This document shows positions 23,060-34,924 of a stretch of 64,000 nucleotides of DNA, piece after piece; the first letter of the stretch is position 1; every line of letters begins with the position of its first letter. The notes beneath the pieces were generated by a model. It saw nothing but the letters and a program-made list of their open reading frames with translations, ran no database searches and was not told where the DNA came from. The stretch lies in contig NOKP01000027.1 of NCBI GenBank assembly GCA_002682825.1, forward strand, positions 248,001 to 312,000. Reading direction: 5' to 3'. The DNA comes from Neonectria sp. B-13 (lineage: Eukaryota; Ascomycota; Sordariomycetes; Hypocreales; Nectriaceae). The position numbers and the translations under genes are program-made.

Positions 23060-24640
23060 GCTGTTCAATTGTGGAGAGCATTCAAGGCAAGTGAGTGTAC
23101 CCGTGAAGGTGACGGACGACAGACAGCTGAGTACGATGCAGTGGTGACATGCTGCCCAGCTAAGCACCCGCCGGGAATACCACCAAGCCGGGGCCGGGGA
23201 ACCAAACTCGGTGGCGGCGGCGGCGGCTCGTCTGCCAAGACGGAGAGAGGGAACGCCTCGACTGGGGAACTGGGGGAATTGTGGACGATGAATGAGAGTC
23301 GGACTTGATGAGCAAGTCAAATCGACCAATCGCGTAATCAATTCAATTTTGGGCGCATTGGTAATTCAAGAGAGGAAACCCTGGTGGCGTAGTCCGCATC
23401 AACCACCAGTCTCACCCTTCCGTCTCCCGCTCTGGAGTCTGCCGACGAGCGTCGAGGTCCGCCAACAACTGAGACTTAGTGCGTGCGTAGTGAACGGCGG
23501 CCTGCAAGTGTGTTTGCTTTTCACGTCAAGTACCTGCTCGTCACTGCTCTCCGAACTAGCCGCAATCATTTGTTGGTGACAGGCACACATGAGGGACTAG
23601 GAACAGGCACAATCCATGCCCACCCATGGTCGAACACCCCTTGGGAACGTCCAAGTAAGCTGCTTATTTTACCACCTCCACCGCTCCCACGCCCTGCACA
23701 AACGGCATAGGACTGGTTCGCAATTGTGGATGCCTTCTAGGTGTGTGGTGTGGGATGGATGGAGTAGGGATAATAGTGGCAGTGAAGTGCACCACCAAGC
23801 AAGTCCTGCGATAAGCCATGAACGCCGGGATGCCTCATGAGCCTGTCTTTGTCTAAGCGGGGTAGTGAATATCCGTATGCTTCCTTGCAAGTTGTAACAC
23901 TCGCACTCGCTCTCATCCAATCTTTGCTTGATTGACTGACATGCCTAGGGTGTGATGTTCAATGTCAGGGATTTACCCAGACCCAGCCATGACCAAGCCC
24001 CTCTGCTCATCCAACTCCACAGTGCCCCTATCATTTTGGTTGCCCTGTCTTGTCTGCCTGTCACCGCCTAGCATATTCCGGCAGACTCGATAATCTGGAC
24101 GTACGTACTAGGAACCTAAGCCCTAAGTGAATCTGTAGCGGGCTCTGAGGTAGTCCATATCGGATAGGAGCTGCACGCTTCAACGTTGGAAGTGTAAATC
24201 TACGGGGCGGTGTCTTGAATCTAGCATGCGCGATACTTGCGCTCGACCTGCGCGAGCGCGCTCCTGAATCGTGGACGCAACTCGTATTTGGGTTGGTGCC
24301 AAACATGCCCTAGCCTTACGGCCAAACCAAACCTGCCGAGGGACTTGGGAGTCGAAGAAAGCGAATGGAATCGAACGGGGGGCGAGCCGAATCGGATCTG
24401 CATTTCCGCCAAGCTTCTGCGCCCAAAAGCTTGTCTGTCGCGACATGCCCAGCTTCGTCCAGGGGCCACGGACCACGAGGCACAAACTCCCACAGACTGC
24501 AAAGTCGGCGCAAACACACCCACCATCGGCCAAGCCCACCCACACCACCCTTGACCCCGGCCGCCCCGGAAGCCAGTGTATTTTAGGAAGAACCTGTCAT
24601 CATATCATCGCTCTCTGACCTGCTAGGTACACAATGAGGG

Positions 24641-24657
24641 TTGGGTTCGATTCCCAA
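24641..24657 (+). other. Orphan tRNA-like T-arm / RNA polymerase III B-box
   Basis: A perfect 5-bp stem TTGGG/CCCAA encloses the 7-nt loop TTCGATT, so the segment carries GGTTCGATTCC-like B-box bases (here GGGTTCGATTCCC). I looked for a matching acceptor stem, D-arm, anticodon arm and A-box in the preceding 100 bp and found none. It is therefore either a tRNA relic, the end of a tRNA-derived element, an extra TFIIIC site, or chance. Confidence 0.45.
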
Positions 24658-25560
24658 CAGCGCTATGGGCATCTTCGTTAGATATGTAACTCGGACTCAC
24701 CAACAAGGAGGACGAAGGTGCCGTTGTTTCATGGTGTGTTGGCGCCCATCATCCCGCCCTAAGGGCTGTGCGAGGGGCCCGCTTGACAACATGATACATT
24801 TGGAACCACCAGTGAGGGCTGATCCATTGATGATAATCTCACTGCCAACTGCGTCCCCGAGTAAAAGTCTCTGTGGGGCCAGACCCTTGATTCGAGGTGG
24901 TCCCTTATTTGCGGAATGCAGTGCTGAGACTTTTGGCTCCGCGGAACCAGGGCCGTAAATTCAAATACGACGGGAGGCCGCACGCGGTGCGGTGCGGCGC
25001 GGTGCTGTGAGTCTGTTGGTGACCATGACTGGATTCACTACCACATGGCTCTGGAGCGGGACAGGGGGCCCCCGCAGGACACGGCACGGTATGCACTGTA
25101 TTTGAGAGCCACTGGATGAGTGACGTTCAAGTGACAGATGCCGCTGAGACCATTCCGAAGACGAGCAGAGGCTTGAGCCGGAGGCTGCGGCAGACCGGCA
25201 ACTCGGCAGCATGAGTCGCAAATGGACCTGAGGGGAGCAGATGGCGGATTTGTGGACTCGTCGATGATGGGAGTTTGACTGCTGGAGGTATCGGCTTCGG
25301 AGAGAATCACCGGTCCCCCAATCTTCTTCTGCCTTCCCCTCTCGTCTTCTCTCTGCACCTGCACTGCACCCCTGCCCTGTCTCCGTCATGGTTCGGGCGG
25401 CACAGCAGCTCGGGACACGACTGCAACACAAAAGGATCAGGCTCTGGGCCCGGGAGCCTCGGGGATTTGCTGCTAGGTGGTTGAGTCTGTGTTCCCCCTA
25501 GGCTCTCAGCTCCACCGCCCCCCCAGACAGCCCGAGGTGATGAGCGAGACCGCGATGGGT

Positions 25561-25595
25561 GACAGGCGACAGGCGACAGGTGACAGGCGACAGAC
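25561..25595. repeat. 7-bp tandem repeat GACAGGC, 5 copies
   Basis: Five contiguous 7-mers; the third and fifth have single or double substitutions. Non-coding. Confidence 0.9.
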
Positions 25596-27135
25596 GGCCG
25601 ACGGGAGAGCTGAGGAAAAAAGAACTGGGGCCTCAACAGGATGGCCAGCCTGGTGCCACGCCACTTGAAAACCCTGGGCGGGTGCGGAATACGCGTTTCG
25701 GTAAGTGAGAGACGGGCAGGACTGTGAGAGAGTTCCATTGCTGCGCTGGGTGCTACTGTGTGTCGGTAGCCCTGCAATTACGTATTGCCGACAGCTGGCC
25801 TGCGTTCCTGAGGCAGCTAACCGCCGCCACATTCCCTCTTTCTGCCTCTCGCGGCGACACACACACCCCTACCCGCATTCGTTCAATGATAGGCACCCGA
25901 CGACACACACGCACACTTCTCCCGTTCGCACTCTGCACTGTAGTCCGCACTGTACGAACCCGTTCTCCGTCCGCTCCTTTCGGAGACATCATTTCTACAG
26001 TACGCCTAATTTCGCATTTGTTGCATGTCCTGGGATCGGCGAATGACGCGGCTGCTTACCTTGCACGTGGCTGAGCTGTTGCGCGCCTCGAACGACCTGG
26101 AGAGGAGCGGCAGCAAGGCGGTGCTCTTCACTGCCTGGTTTGTTGTTAGTTAGTACTAACAAATGATAGACATAATCTACGAAACGAAACGAAACCAGAA
26201 CCTTTGCCCTTCTACGACCCTGTGCTGTAATTCGTTACTCCCGATACCTCGTGCAGGAAGGAGATCGTCGTTGTTTTGAGTCAGACGACGATCCATCCTT
26301 CAGTCGTCATGCTGATATCAGTCAGCCGCCTATCAGTATCCATATATCCTGAATCCCCAACTCACCCTCCCCTTCATGCCTAAGTCCGTCAATACGGAGG
26401 AGGCCATACTGTGCGAAAGCATTCAGTCATAAACCAAAATCAACCGTTAAATCCAGGAAACTTCCAGAAACTTGTTGATGTGATAATGGCTTATTCCCAT
26501 GGATTCTCATGAACATTTTGGCTCTTCAAATATCCGCCAAAAAGCCCAACAGAGCGACGCATACCAACTCTTTCTACAGTGCTAGAACTTTTGTATTTCG
26601 TAAACAATACAGAGGCGGCGTCTCTGTGTACCTCCTACTGCAAGAATTAGATCTCGTCCCAGGACCCGTTGTATCAGGGGGTTCGACCAGTCCCTGGCGA
26701 CGTTTTGGAATGTTGATATTCGTACGTTTCTGTTCCTACTCTTCTGATACTGAGGTTAACTGTCTCAATAGTAGGATGACATGAAGGAGTCTGGCCTTCA
26801 ACCTGTCTATGATGAATGTGTGATTTAAAAAATTAACGGGAATATCCAGTTGTTAACAAGAATAGAGACCTTCCGACATGATCAACGTTCAGTGCCAGAC
26901 CTCTGAACTTCTCACCCACTAGGCTCTGCATCACAATTAACATCACATTCAAAGACCATTTCCAGAAGTATAACAGTCTCAGCTCTCATAGTTTAGTTTT
27001 CGTGAACACAAAATGTCAATTTTTTCCTCCCTCGTATCTCAAGAGTAGGCAGTCTGTTCCTAAGTGCAGCTTATCCGCCAACATGAGCCATCTATTTCTG
27101 CTCCGGGATATTCAACGATCAAGCTGACGGATTGT

Positions 27136-30100
27136 TTACCAACGGCGTTCTCCGTACCCGTTTCCGCCGGATTGATCATCCCGGCGTTCGTAACCGCCGC
27201 TCTCGCCGCCGCCGTAACCGCCCTGGCCCTGATCTTGGCGGACGTACTCATCGGCTGAGCCGCCGCCAAATCCACCCTCATCACGGCGCTCACCACCATA
27301 GCCTCCACCACCTCCACCGCCATAGCTGCTCTGTTCGGGGCGACCTCCATAGCCGCCTCCGTAACCACCTTCCTCACGGCGCTCATCACCGCCATAGCCT
27401 CCACCACCTCCACCGCCATAGCTGCTCTGCTCGGGACGACCTCCGTAGCTGCCGCCGCCATAGCTGGGCTCCTCACGACGTTCTTCTTGACGCTGGTAGC
27501 CGCCACCATAACTGGGCTCTTCACGGCGTTCTTCTTGACGCTGGTAACCGCCACCATAACTGGGCTCTTCACGGCGTTCCTCTTGACGTTGGTAACCACC
27601 ACCGTAACTAGGCTCCTCACGGCGTTCCTCTTGGCGCTGGTAGCCGCCACCATAGCTAGACTCCTCACGGCGCTCCTCATGGTGTTCCTCGCGGCGCTCG
27701 TGACCGCCTCCATGGCTACGGCCTTCGTTGCTATCACGGCGGCGTCGACCCTCTTGGCTGTTCTTGCGGCCATGTTTATCGTCGTCATCATCATCGTGAC
27801 GGCGGCGCTCAGTGCGCTGCTGGCTTTGACGGTTATCGCTCGACTCCTCCTGACGACGGGAGCCCTTATCCTCCGATGAGTCGCCTCCGAAGAAGGAACT
27901 CGCCGTGTTGAGGAAGCCGCTCAAGCCACCTTCTTCTTCCTTCTTGCTAGAAGACTGAGGCATCTTGTACCCAGTGTTCTGCTCGACCATACCAGAAAGG
28001 GCACCGGTGGCACCCTGAAAGATGGCGTCGGCCGCAGCGCCGGCAATCTTGTCCTCTAGCGTCTCATTGCCATCGCCATAGAGCTTGCGCATCTTGAGCT
28101 TACCGGCACAGCCATGGCCGTGACCGGTGTCATGGACACCTTCCTTATGGTTCTGACCATTTTGAACTCCATCGCGGGTTAGCTTTCGGCGGTAGTCATC
28201 CTGACCCCGATCGCCCTGCTCGGCCCACCACTCCTTGACGTTCTCGAAGCAGCGGCGTCGGCCCTCACGGATCTTTCCACCGCCCAACTCTCGCTGAGCA
28301 GGGTGGTGCATAATTCCATGCACGATGCCATCCAGGAGATTGTCAATATCGACACTGTCGTCGTCCATAGCCTTCATGAGCTGGGGAACGACCCAGGTCA
28401 CCATGCTAGCAGCAGATCGGCCAGCGATCTCGTTGAGAATCTATGACACGATCAGATCACAAACGTTACGGCGTAACTGCAAAGAGCTTGGGGATATTAG
28501 AGAAGTACATACGTTGGAGAAGTGGTCCTTGGACAGCATGGAGTGCGTGGGGTCACTCGACCTGTCATCATGGAACACAATGTGCTGCTCCCGCTCGCTG
28601 CTCTCAATGATCTCATCGGAGCCGGTCTTGAGCTCGTTGCGGATTTGCTGGATGAGGGGGATGATGAAGGGAGCAATGATGGAAAAGATAAAGACAGACA
28701 GCTGCTCTTCAAGCTCCTCGATAACCTTAGGTAGAACGGGGATATTCTGGATAGCAGTAGAGATGCTCTTCATGATGTCGTCATGGAACTCAATGGCTGG
28801 CATCACCTGCCTGAAAACATTCTGGATGTATTGAGTGAACTCCTCAGGCTCACGAGGAGAGACAGTGGTGTTCTCCATCTGAGCTTGAGTCGCGCTAGAT
28901 TGAAGCTCATCGACCCGGTCACTCTGGTGCTTGTCGCCAAAGATGCCGTCAGGAATCTTGTCGAGAAGGTCACGGAGCATGCTGGTATCTGACTTAGCTC
29001 CCTCTTGGAGGGTGCCCTCGAGCTCGTCAATCTCGTTCTGGGTCAGCTTGTCGGACACTGCAAGGCGTTAGCGATATTGTCTCGAAGTGAATGCGACGAG
29101 ATGGCCTACCTTCACCAGTGACGGAGTGCAGGAAATCAACACCACCGAAAGTGCCGGTGACAATGGGGTACACGGGCTGACGAGCACCTTCAATCTCAAT
29201 CTGAGTGTCACGTCCGACATGGGGAAAGACGTCACGCTCGCCCAGCTCAATCAAGGCAAGCTCACAGTAGTTGCTGTGGGCAAAGAAGTCTGTAAGTATG
29301 TTGTTAGTTTTGAAGGGAGTTGCGTAAACACAGTATTCCGAGATCCAGAATACGTGTTTTGGTAGCTAGAGCGGACAGCCAGGCAGCGGAGAGGTACCGA
29401 CCTTCAAGGCAGTGGAGTCCAGTTCCCAAGAGGCGGAGGCACTCGTACTTGTCAACTTTCTTATCACTCTCCTTGTAGCGACGACCCAGCTCAATGGAGC
29501 GGGTAAAGAGTTTCTTCACAAGCTTGGCGGATGTCATGATGCCAGCACCTTCGTTGGCAATGTAGTTCTTCATGCCCGACTCAGGGTCGATCGAGAGCTC
29601 TCGGCGCTCATCGATGGGCCCTCGGAGGCGCCGATCGTACTGGCGAGCGTCGATATTCTCAGCATAGTCCTTGGGGTTGTCAATGTGCTCTTCGGGGCGG
29701 TAGCATCCAAGGCGATCCGCGGTGACCTCGAACTCGCCAGATCCGTAGCCGAAGGTCAGGAAGCCAAGAACGCAGAGCAGGAGGCGGATGGCCTCGGCAG
29801 AGACGGACTTGACAGTTCCGACGTCGACGGCCTGGGAGTAATCGCGGAGCCAGTTACCAAAGTAGACACGGGAAACGGTAAGCTTGTTAAACTTCTTGCC
29901 GTTCAGGGCGCGAGCCATGGTAAGGGTGAGTAGAGCATCTTCGATATCGCCGTGTCGCCCTGGAGAGAGCTTGTCAGTATGCGGGGATCGGAGTAGGAGG
30001 GAGGATCACCACTCGCGGTTGCTTACAGTTCTGGCCCTCGACCTTGGAGATGGAGGCGATGTTTCCGGCACCGAAGGCGAAGGCGGGAGAGGCCAGGCCA

Positions 30101-30150
30101 ACGAGGATGATGAGCCCCACCAGGAGGCCGTGAGACCTGAAGCTGAACAT
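27136..30150 (-). CDS. het-c: HET-C family heterokaryon incompatibility protein
   Basis: Five exons, complement(27136..28440, 28513..29057, 29110..29289, 29402..29959, 30027..30150), encode 903 residues. HET-C proteins are secreted or plasma-membrane-associated glycine-rich proteins; allelic differences trigger cell death after hyphal fusion in Neurospora. Residues 1-26 are a clear signal peptide (LLVGLIILVGLASPAFA). The Het-C domain follows: GAGNIASISKVEGQNW, WRHGDIEDALL, KFNKLTVSRVYFGNWLRDYSQA, and LGTGLHCLEDFFAHSNYCELAL across a splice junction. A hydrophobic stretch (VFIFSIIAPFIIPLIQQI) lies in mid-protein. The C-terminus is low-complexity Gly/Tyr/Glu/Arg with a 16-residue repeat. All four junctions keep phase. 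The gene is flanked by long gene-free tracts; the divergent neighbour is an HMG-box gene. Confidence 0.94.
27300..27660. repeat. In-frame coding repeats in the het-c tail (48-bp unit and a Gly-rich duplicate)
   Basis: Roughly 27462-27660 holds four tandem copies of a 48-bp unit encoding YGGGYQRQEERREEPS, with mostly synonymous differences. Adjacent, about 27300-27450, a longer unit encoding RPEQSSYGGGGGGGYGG plus a charged linker occurs twice. Both keep the reading frame. Confidence 0.9.
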
Positions 30151-33100
30151 GTTTGCGTGTTCCGTTCTTCACGTGCTGGGACAGGTCCCAAATAGAAGGC
30201 GATGGAGGTGACGAGGCACAAGTGGTATAATTGAAAGTCCCCAATCGAGCTAGCGAAGGGGTGATGGATGAAGATCGAGAGATTTGGAGGGTTGCTGGTG
30301 TAGAAGGAGAAGAGAAGGGGAGAAAAGGGAGAGGGTGAGGACGTGGAGGTGGAGGAGGGGTTGTCTGAGCTGAGGGGCAAGTGACGCACGTTCTCAGCTG
30401 GCGTGGATTGCAGAGTGGTGCAAACAGTGGCACTGAGCAACGCAACCAAGCAGCGCGTTACCCAACGAGAAACAGGTATCAAAGCACCAATATCAGCACC
30501 AATATCAGCACCCGCAACAGCTACGACTGCCAAGACAAGCTGCCAGCCACAGGCCACTCTACACGATACGGGCTCCCTCCCACCCACACTCCGACGACTC
30601 CGTCGCAATGGCCGTCGCAAGTTTCCATCCCAGTTTCTGGCCCGGCTTCTGATTCAATGCACGCTTGAGGCACTGGCCCGGCTCTTGGGGGGCACCCTTT
30701 GACCACCCAGCCTGCAATTCGCCCACTAGCAATCAAGCATGAAATCATACGCGCCCGGGGTCTGCGGCTGTTGGAAGATGGAGGGGTATCTGGGCGAGGG
30801 AGCTTGGAGAGCTGGAGCAGGGATTCCGGTACCTCGCCGTCGTGTGCTGATTCCATCGAAACGTCAAGTACCGAGCCCCTCCATCTCAGTCACCTAGCAG
30901 CAGGGGTCTGCGACACAAGTGAAGTGGATGCCCGGCGATCGTCCGTCATCGAACCAAAGCTCGCTGATGAGGGGCAGCTAAGCAGGCCCCGCCGCGCTTG
31001 GATGGCTTGCTTAGGTCGGTGAAGGTGGCATAGCTCGAACGAGTCGTGAACTGTTTGGCCCTCATCCTGGGGAAAGAAGACAGCCGAGAAGACAGCGCGG
31101 AGTATGTTAGGCAAGGCAAGATGTGTCAAGCAGGCGGGTGTGTATTCGTAGATTCAGATCTTCGTGGGACAGGTTGTGGAGTTTGCTGTATGACAGGAGC
31201 AGAGGGCAGCACCTCAGGTATCACGTGTCGTTTGTGTACGTATCGCCAAGCTGCCCCTCATTCTGAGACGCGTCTGACAACGAGAGCTGGAGGCTGTAAT
31301 TAGTGGAACTGCGAGTCTCTCAACATGATGGAGGGATAACAACCAATCCAGACAGGGATGGAGATGAACGGAATCTCTCAAACGTAGAAGTTCGAGGTCG
31401 GAATTCTTGGGAAATTAATGGATGAGGACTTGTGCGTCTTTATACCACAATCCTGCCGGCAGAGGGAAAGCTCCGGTCGAGCTCTTGAACCGGCTGATCC
31501 ATTTCACATCCATCAGGGTGCTCTCTTGAGGTATGTGGGACCAGGATGATGTAATTGGGATGGGTATAATAAGGACGGACACCTTTGTCTTCCTATTTTC
31601 CTTATCTTGCTTTTGGACGGTGAGCTTTCATGTGTTCTCTCCTCTATACTGGGGTGATTTTATGGGAGCTGAAGGTGTTATATCCATAAACTCAGCGCCA
31701 ATGGGGCGAACTGACAAAATCAAGGTCAAACGAAACATAAAACTTGAGTGTTGAGTCCTTACCCATTGGAAGTTTGCAAGTTCCCGCCACTTGGGGGTTT
31801 CTCTAGTCAACCCTCTCGAGTTGTGGTGGATATCTTGTGGATGAATAGCAACTTCATTGACCTGTCCGTCTGGGATGAATCCAAGTCTATAGATGCAATA
31901 ATCTGCCGAAGCCACGCGGCTGGCCGTGTCCATGTTCAATGCGAAGCTGGGTTTTCCGAGGGAAGTCGGAGAAGTTGACATGCACCAGCCGATGCGCTGT
32001 CATGATTGCTTGTTGTCCCATGGCTGGGTAGAGAATCAGAGATGGTAAGTGTTGATAGAGACATATGTCGGTTTAGTAGATAGGTAGGATCTAAACCAAG
32101 AAACAGCTTGGACGCGCAACTGATTTTAATTGTACCTGGGAGCACCAAGCGCAAGATACGAGTGTATGGAAGAAGGACACCAACGACCAGTTGTCGAGAT
32201 GCGACGTTGGCTGCCTGGCTGGGAGTTGGCAGCTAGACCAAGCGCACCGGGAAGGCTGCTTGAGCGTGTGTTTGAGAGCTTAGATACTTAATAGTGAGAG
32301 CCCCATGGAAGCAACATACTAGGAAGTTGGGTCTTGGATGGATACTGCCGAGGTCCCTTCCTAGAAAACGCTGCCCTGAAGCCCAGCAGGTCTGAGAGGG
32401 TAAGTGCACGAACGGTTTGGGGGCTCTTGCCTTGGGGATGAGCAGGGCAATGATAGCTGCAAGCCCGGCCTGGGTACTTTCCTCCAGTGTTGAGATCACT
32501 GAGTGAGCTCTAAGCGATTTGGGCGATGAGCGACCTTTGGCGGAAGGCACCTGGCGCCTGTCAAACCTAAGCACTGTCCGGTCCTTGCCCTAGCTGAACA
32601 ACTACGAGCCGACCACGACAGCATGCGCCGTTGAGCACCATGCTGAAGCCACGGGGACTGGGGAACCTACTTAGGGACTGACGGGAGGACGGCTGAAAGA
32701 TGGATGTGCAGGACAATCATCCATCACCCTGGCCTTGATCGCCGCTTTAAACCACCCAAACCCGCTGTACAACTACGACATGTTCCCCCGCCGGGACAGG
32801 ACGGATGGCCTGGAGCCGCTGGGGCTTCGGCAGGCTCAGGAAAAGGGCGGATGGCCTGGAGCCTGGAGGGGGCAGCCAGTGCGGAGGCTCTGCTCGCGCT
32901 GCAGGTGTCTGGCTGGTCTGTCGTGCTGAGATGTACAGGCCGAGAGCGAAGGCGCTGGAATGGCCCCGCCTGCCCAGCCCTCGCTGCCAGCACATTGGGT
33001 ACAGGCAGGACCAGTGTGACACTCGACCTGGCTGGTAATGTGGCCCCAACGGACGGAAGCTGATCTTGCTCGCACAAATCTCCCTAAGCGCCCTGGAGAG

Positions 33101-34924
33101 CGCATCTCCCAAGGCGCTAAAAACATCCTCAGGCGAGTCCCCCAGAGGTATCGCTGAAGCATCAGGGCAAGGACGCGCCGGCTTATGAGGCCTGGACCTG
33201 GAGCTATAGGCGCTCCTGTGTCGCAAACTCGACATGCACCACGAGCAAGAACAATAAAGACGGAGATGCATGTGCAAAAGCACAAGATACGACGCGATAG
33301 GGAATTCCACGAGGGAATTGAATCGGCAACCGCAATAGTCGAATACGCAGTAGATACAGAACGATGACGTCTGGACTTTGGAGTGACCAAGTGCCTCGCC
33401 CATCAGTCGTCACCATGCCACGGGCGCTGGCTCCTGCAGCAGTAGGCTGCGGGCGACGGGGCGGAGGGGCCTAGGGTGCCCGAGGCCGCTGGCGACTGAC
33501 CAGTCAGCAACTGTCGGGGGCTGTGGGCTGGCTGCCCGGCCTGGTCAGTCGAGGCCATGTGAGGTGAGGTGAGGTAAGGTGTGAGTGAGGCGGTTCGAGG
33601 GGGGGAAGAGGAGAAAGATGTTCTCTTCTTGTGTGTCGGGTGAGGCTGTGACGGGACAATTGAGCGAGTCTGTTGCGAGCCAAGGCAAGTGCTGATGCCA
33701 GATGGAAGAAGAGCGAGCCAACGAGTGGTGTTGCACCCGTGAACGTTCACTGGAAGTTGCAGCGAGGCTGCTGGAGCAGTCTGCCTGGGTCGGTCGGCGG
33801 CGTCCGATCGTTGACGCCCATTGACCTGGCGCTGTGGCGAGCTACTACAGAGGTTGAGAGGCCCCAAGCTCAGCGGGAGTAGCATGGAGCGTCGTCCAGG
33901 ACCAGATCTAGGCGGCCCTGAAAACCTGGGTTCAGCCTGTGCACGTTGGGTCCTGGGCTTTGGCAGGCCGGGCCTGGTTTTCAAATCCCAAATTTTCGTC
34001 GGGTTCCTGTCTGCTGTGGACGGCGCTGTCCCCCCATAACCGGACGGCCCCCGCTTGTGGTAGGTTTGTCACTTGTGTGTGTGAGTGTGAGTGAGAGGGG
34101 GCGCGAGCGCGAGCGCAAGGTAGAGAGGACCGGCCGGGAAGGATGGAAAATTTTGCTGTTGTGCGCTGGGCTGGGCGGGGGATTTACAGACGGAGTCAAG
34201 TCGGGTGGGAGGTCCAGAGGAGTGGACTGGATGGATGGTTCAGTGAGCTACTGGCAGTCCAGTCAGGCATCCCACTGCAGCAGCCGCTTCTGCGCCATGG
34301 AGCTGGACGTCTTCGCTTTAAGCTGGCGTCCGGGCTTCATCCTTTGGGCTATTCCAGCCTGAGGCGAGAGCACTTTTTTTTTCCTTTTCCTTAGAGGGGA
34401 AAGGGGAGGAGGGCAGCACCCGCCTGGGGACTTGCGGGCGGGGGGCCACTCAACTCCCATCACTTTTTGGGCCATGCAGTTTTTTTTTCCGGGGCTCCTT
34501 CAGGTCACCCACACCCACTCACCCACACTTCGCCCACTCACTGACTGATTGCGCGCGGTGGCCGGCCCCTACATATTCAGCGCACCGCCCACCCCCAGCC
34601 CCCGAGTTGTTTTCCCCCCGATCTTCAGCACTCCCTCATCCCCCTCCATTCCCCTCTCATCCCCCAAGACCGCTGAATCTGCCCGCCATCAACCATCATC
34701 ACAGCGGACAACAGCGCTGCCCACTGCAAACCCGTTACTATCCAATCCTCCATCCCGGCTTCACCTAAACCATCCGCCGCGAATAGTCGCAACAGAGGAT
34801 TCATACGCCCGCCGCTTCCTGAATTTCAGAGCCGCCGCCGCACCAAGCAACCTGAAGTTGACGCGAAAACGCGCCAGCGCCTATCGCCTCTCAACACCAC
34901 TTTTCCCCTCAGTACCAAGTCACA
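30151..34924. other. 4.8-kb divergent region without a supported gene (het-c / HMG-box)
   Basis: Shared upstream region of two divergent genes. Candidate ORFs up to 218 codons show no domain, and several overlap in all frames. The 250 bp left of het-c's start and the 400 bp left of 34925 are CT-rich on the respective coding strands and probably contain leaders. A 117-codon minus-strand ORF at 31628-31981 looks slightly more protein-like than the rest and has a GTAAGG donor-like site, but I could not extend it into a gene. Confidence 0.55.

Larger units (their letters stand above)
22303..27135. other. 4.8-kb tract without a supported gene
   Basis: Contains the promoter side of the RING gene, a purine-rich plus strand at 22390-22780, and the 3' flank of het-c at its right end. 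ORFs reach 322 codons, but those are Ser/Pro/Leu strings from the pyrimidine tract and have no domain. Features seen: an AC microsatellite, a 7-bp repeat at 25561 and a tRNA-like T-arm at 24641. The segment 26.1-27.1 kb is AT-richer. Confidence 0.6.

Noticed and set aside
22113..23081. 322-codon minus-strand ORF
   Set aside because: Starts in the AC microsatellite (Cys-Val string) and runs through a CT-rich promoter; not protein-like.
24570..24670. Complete tRNA gene
   Set aside because: Only the T-arm is present; no acceptor stem, D-arm or anticodon arm could be paired.
27300..27660. CRISPR-like array of regularly spaced repeats
   Set aside because: The repeats are in-frame coding repeats of the het-c tail in a fungal genome, with no unique spacers.
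27060..27794. 244-codon minus-strand ORF of Ala/Val-rich repeats
   Set aside because: Alternative frame of the repetitive het-c tail.
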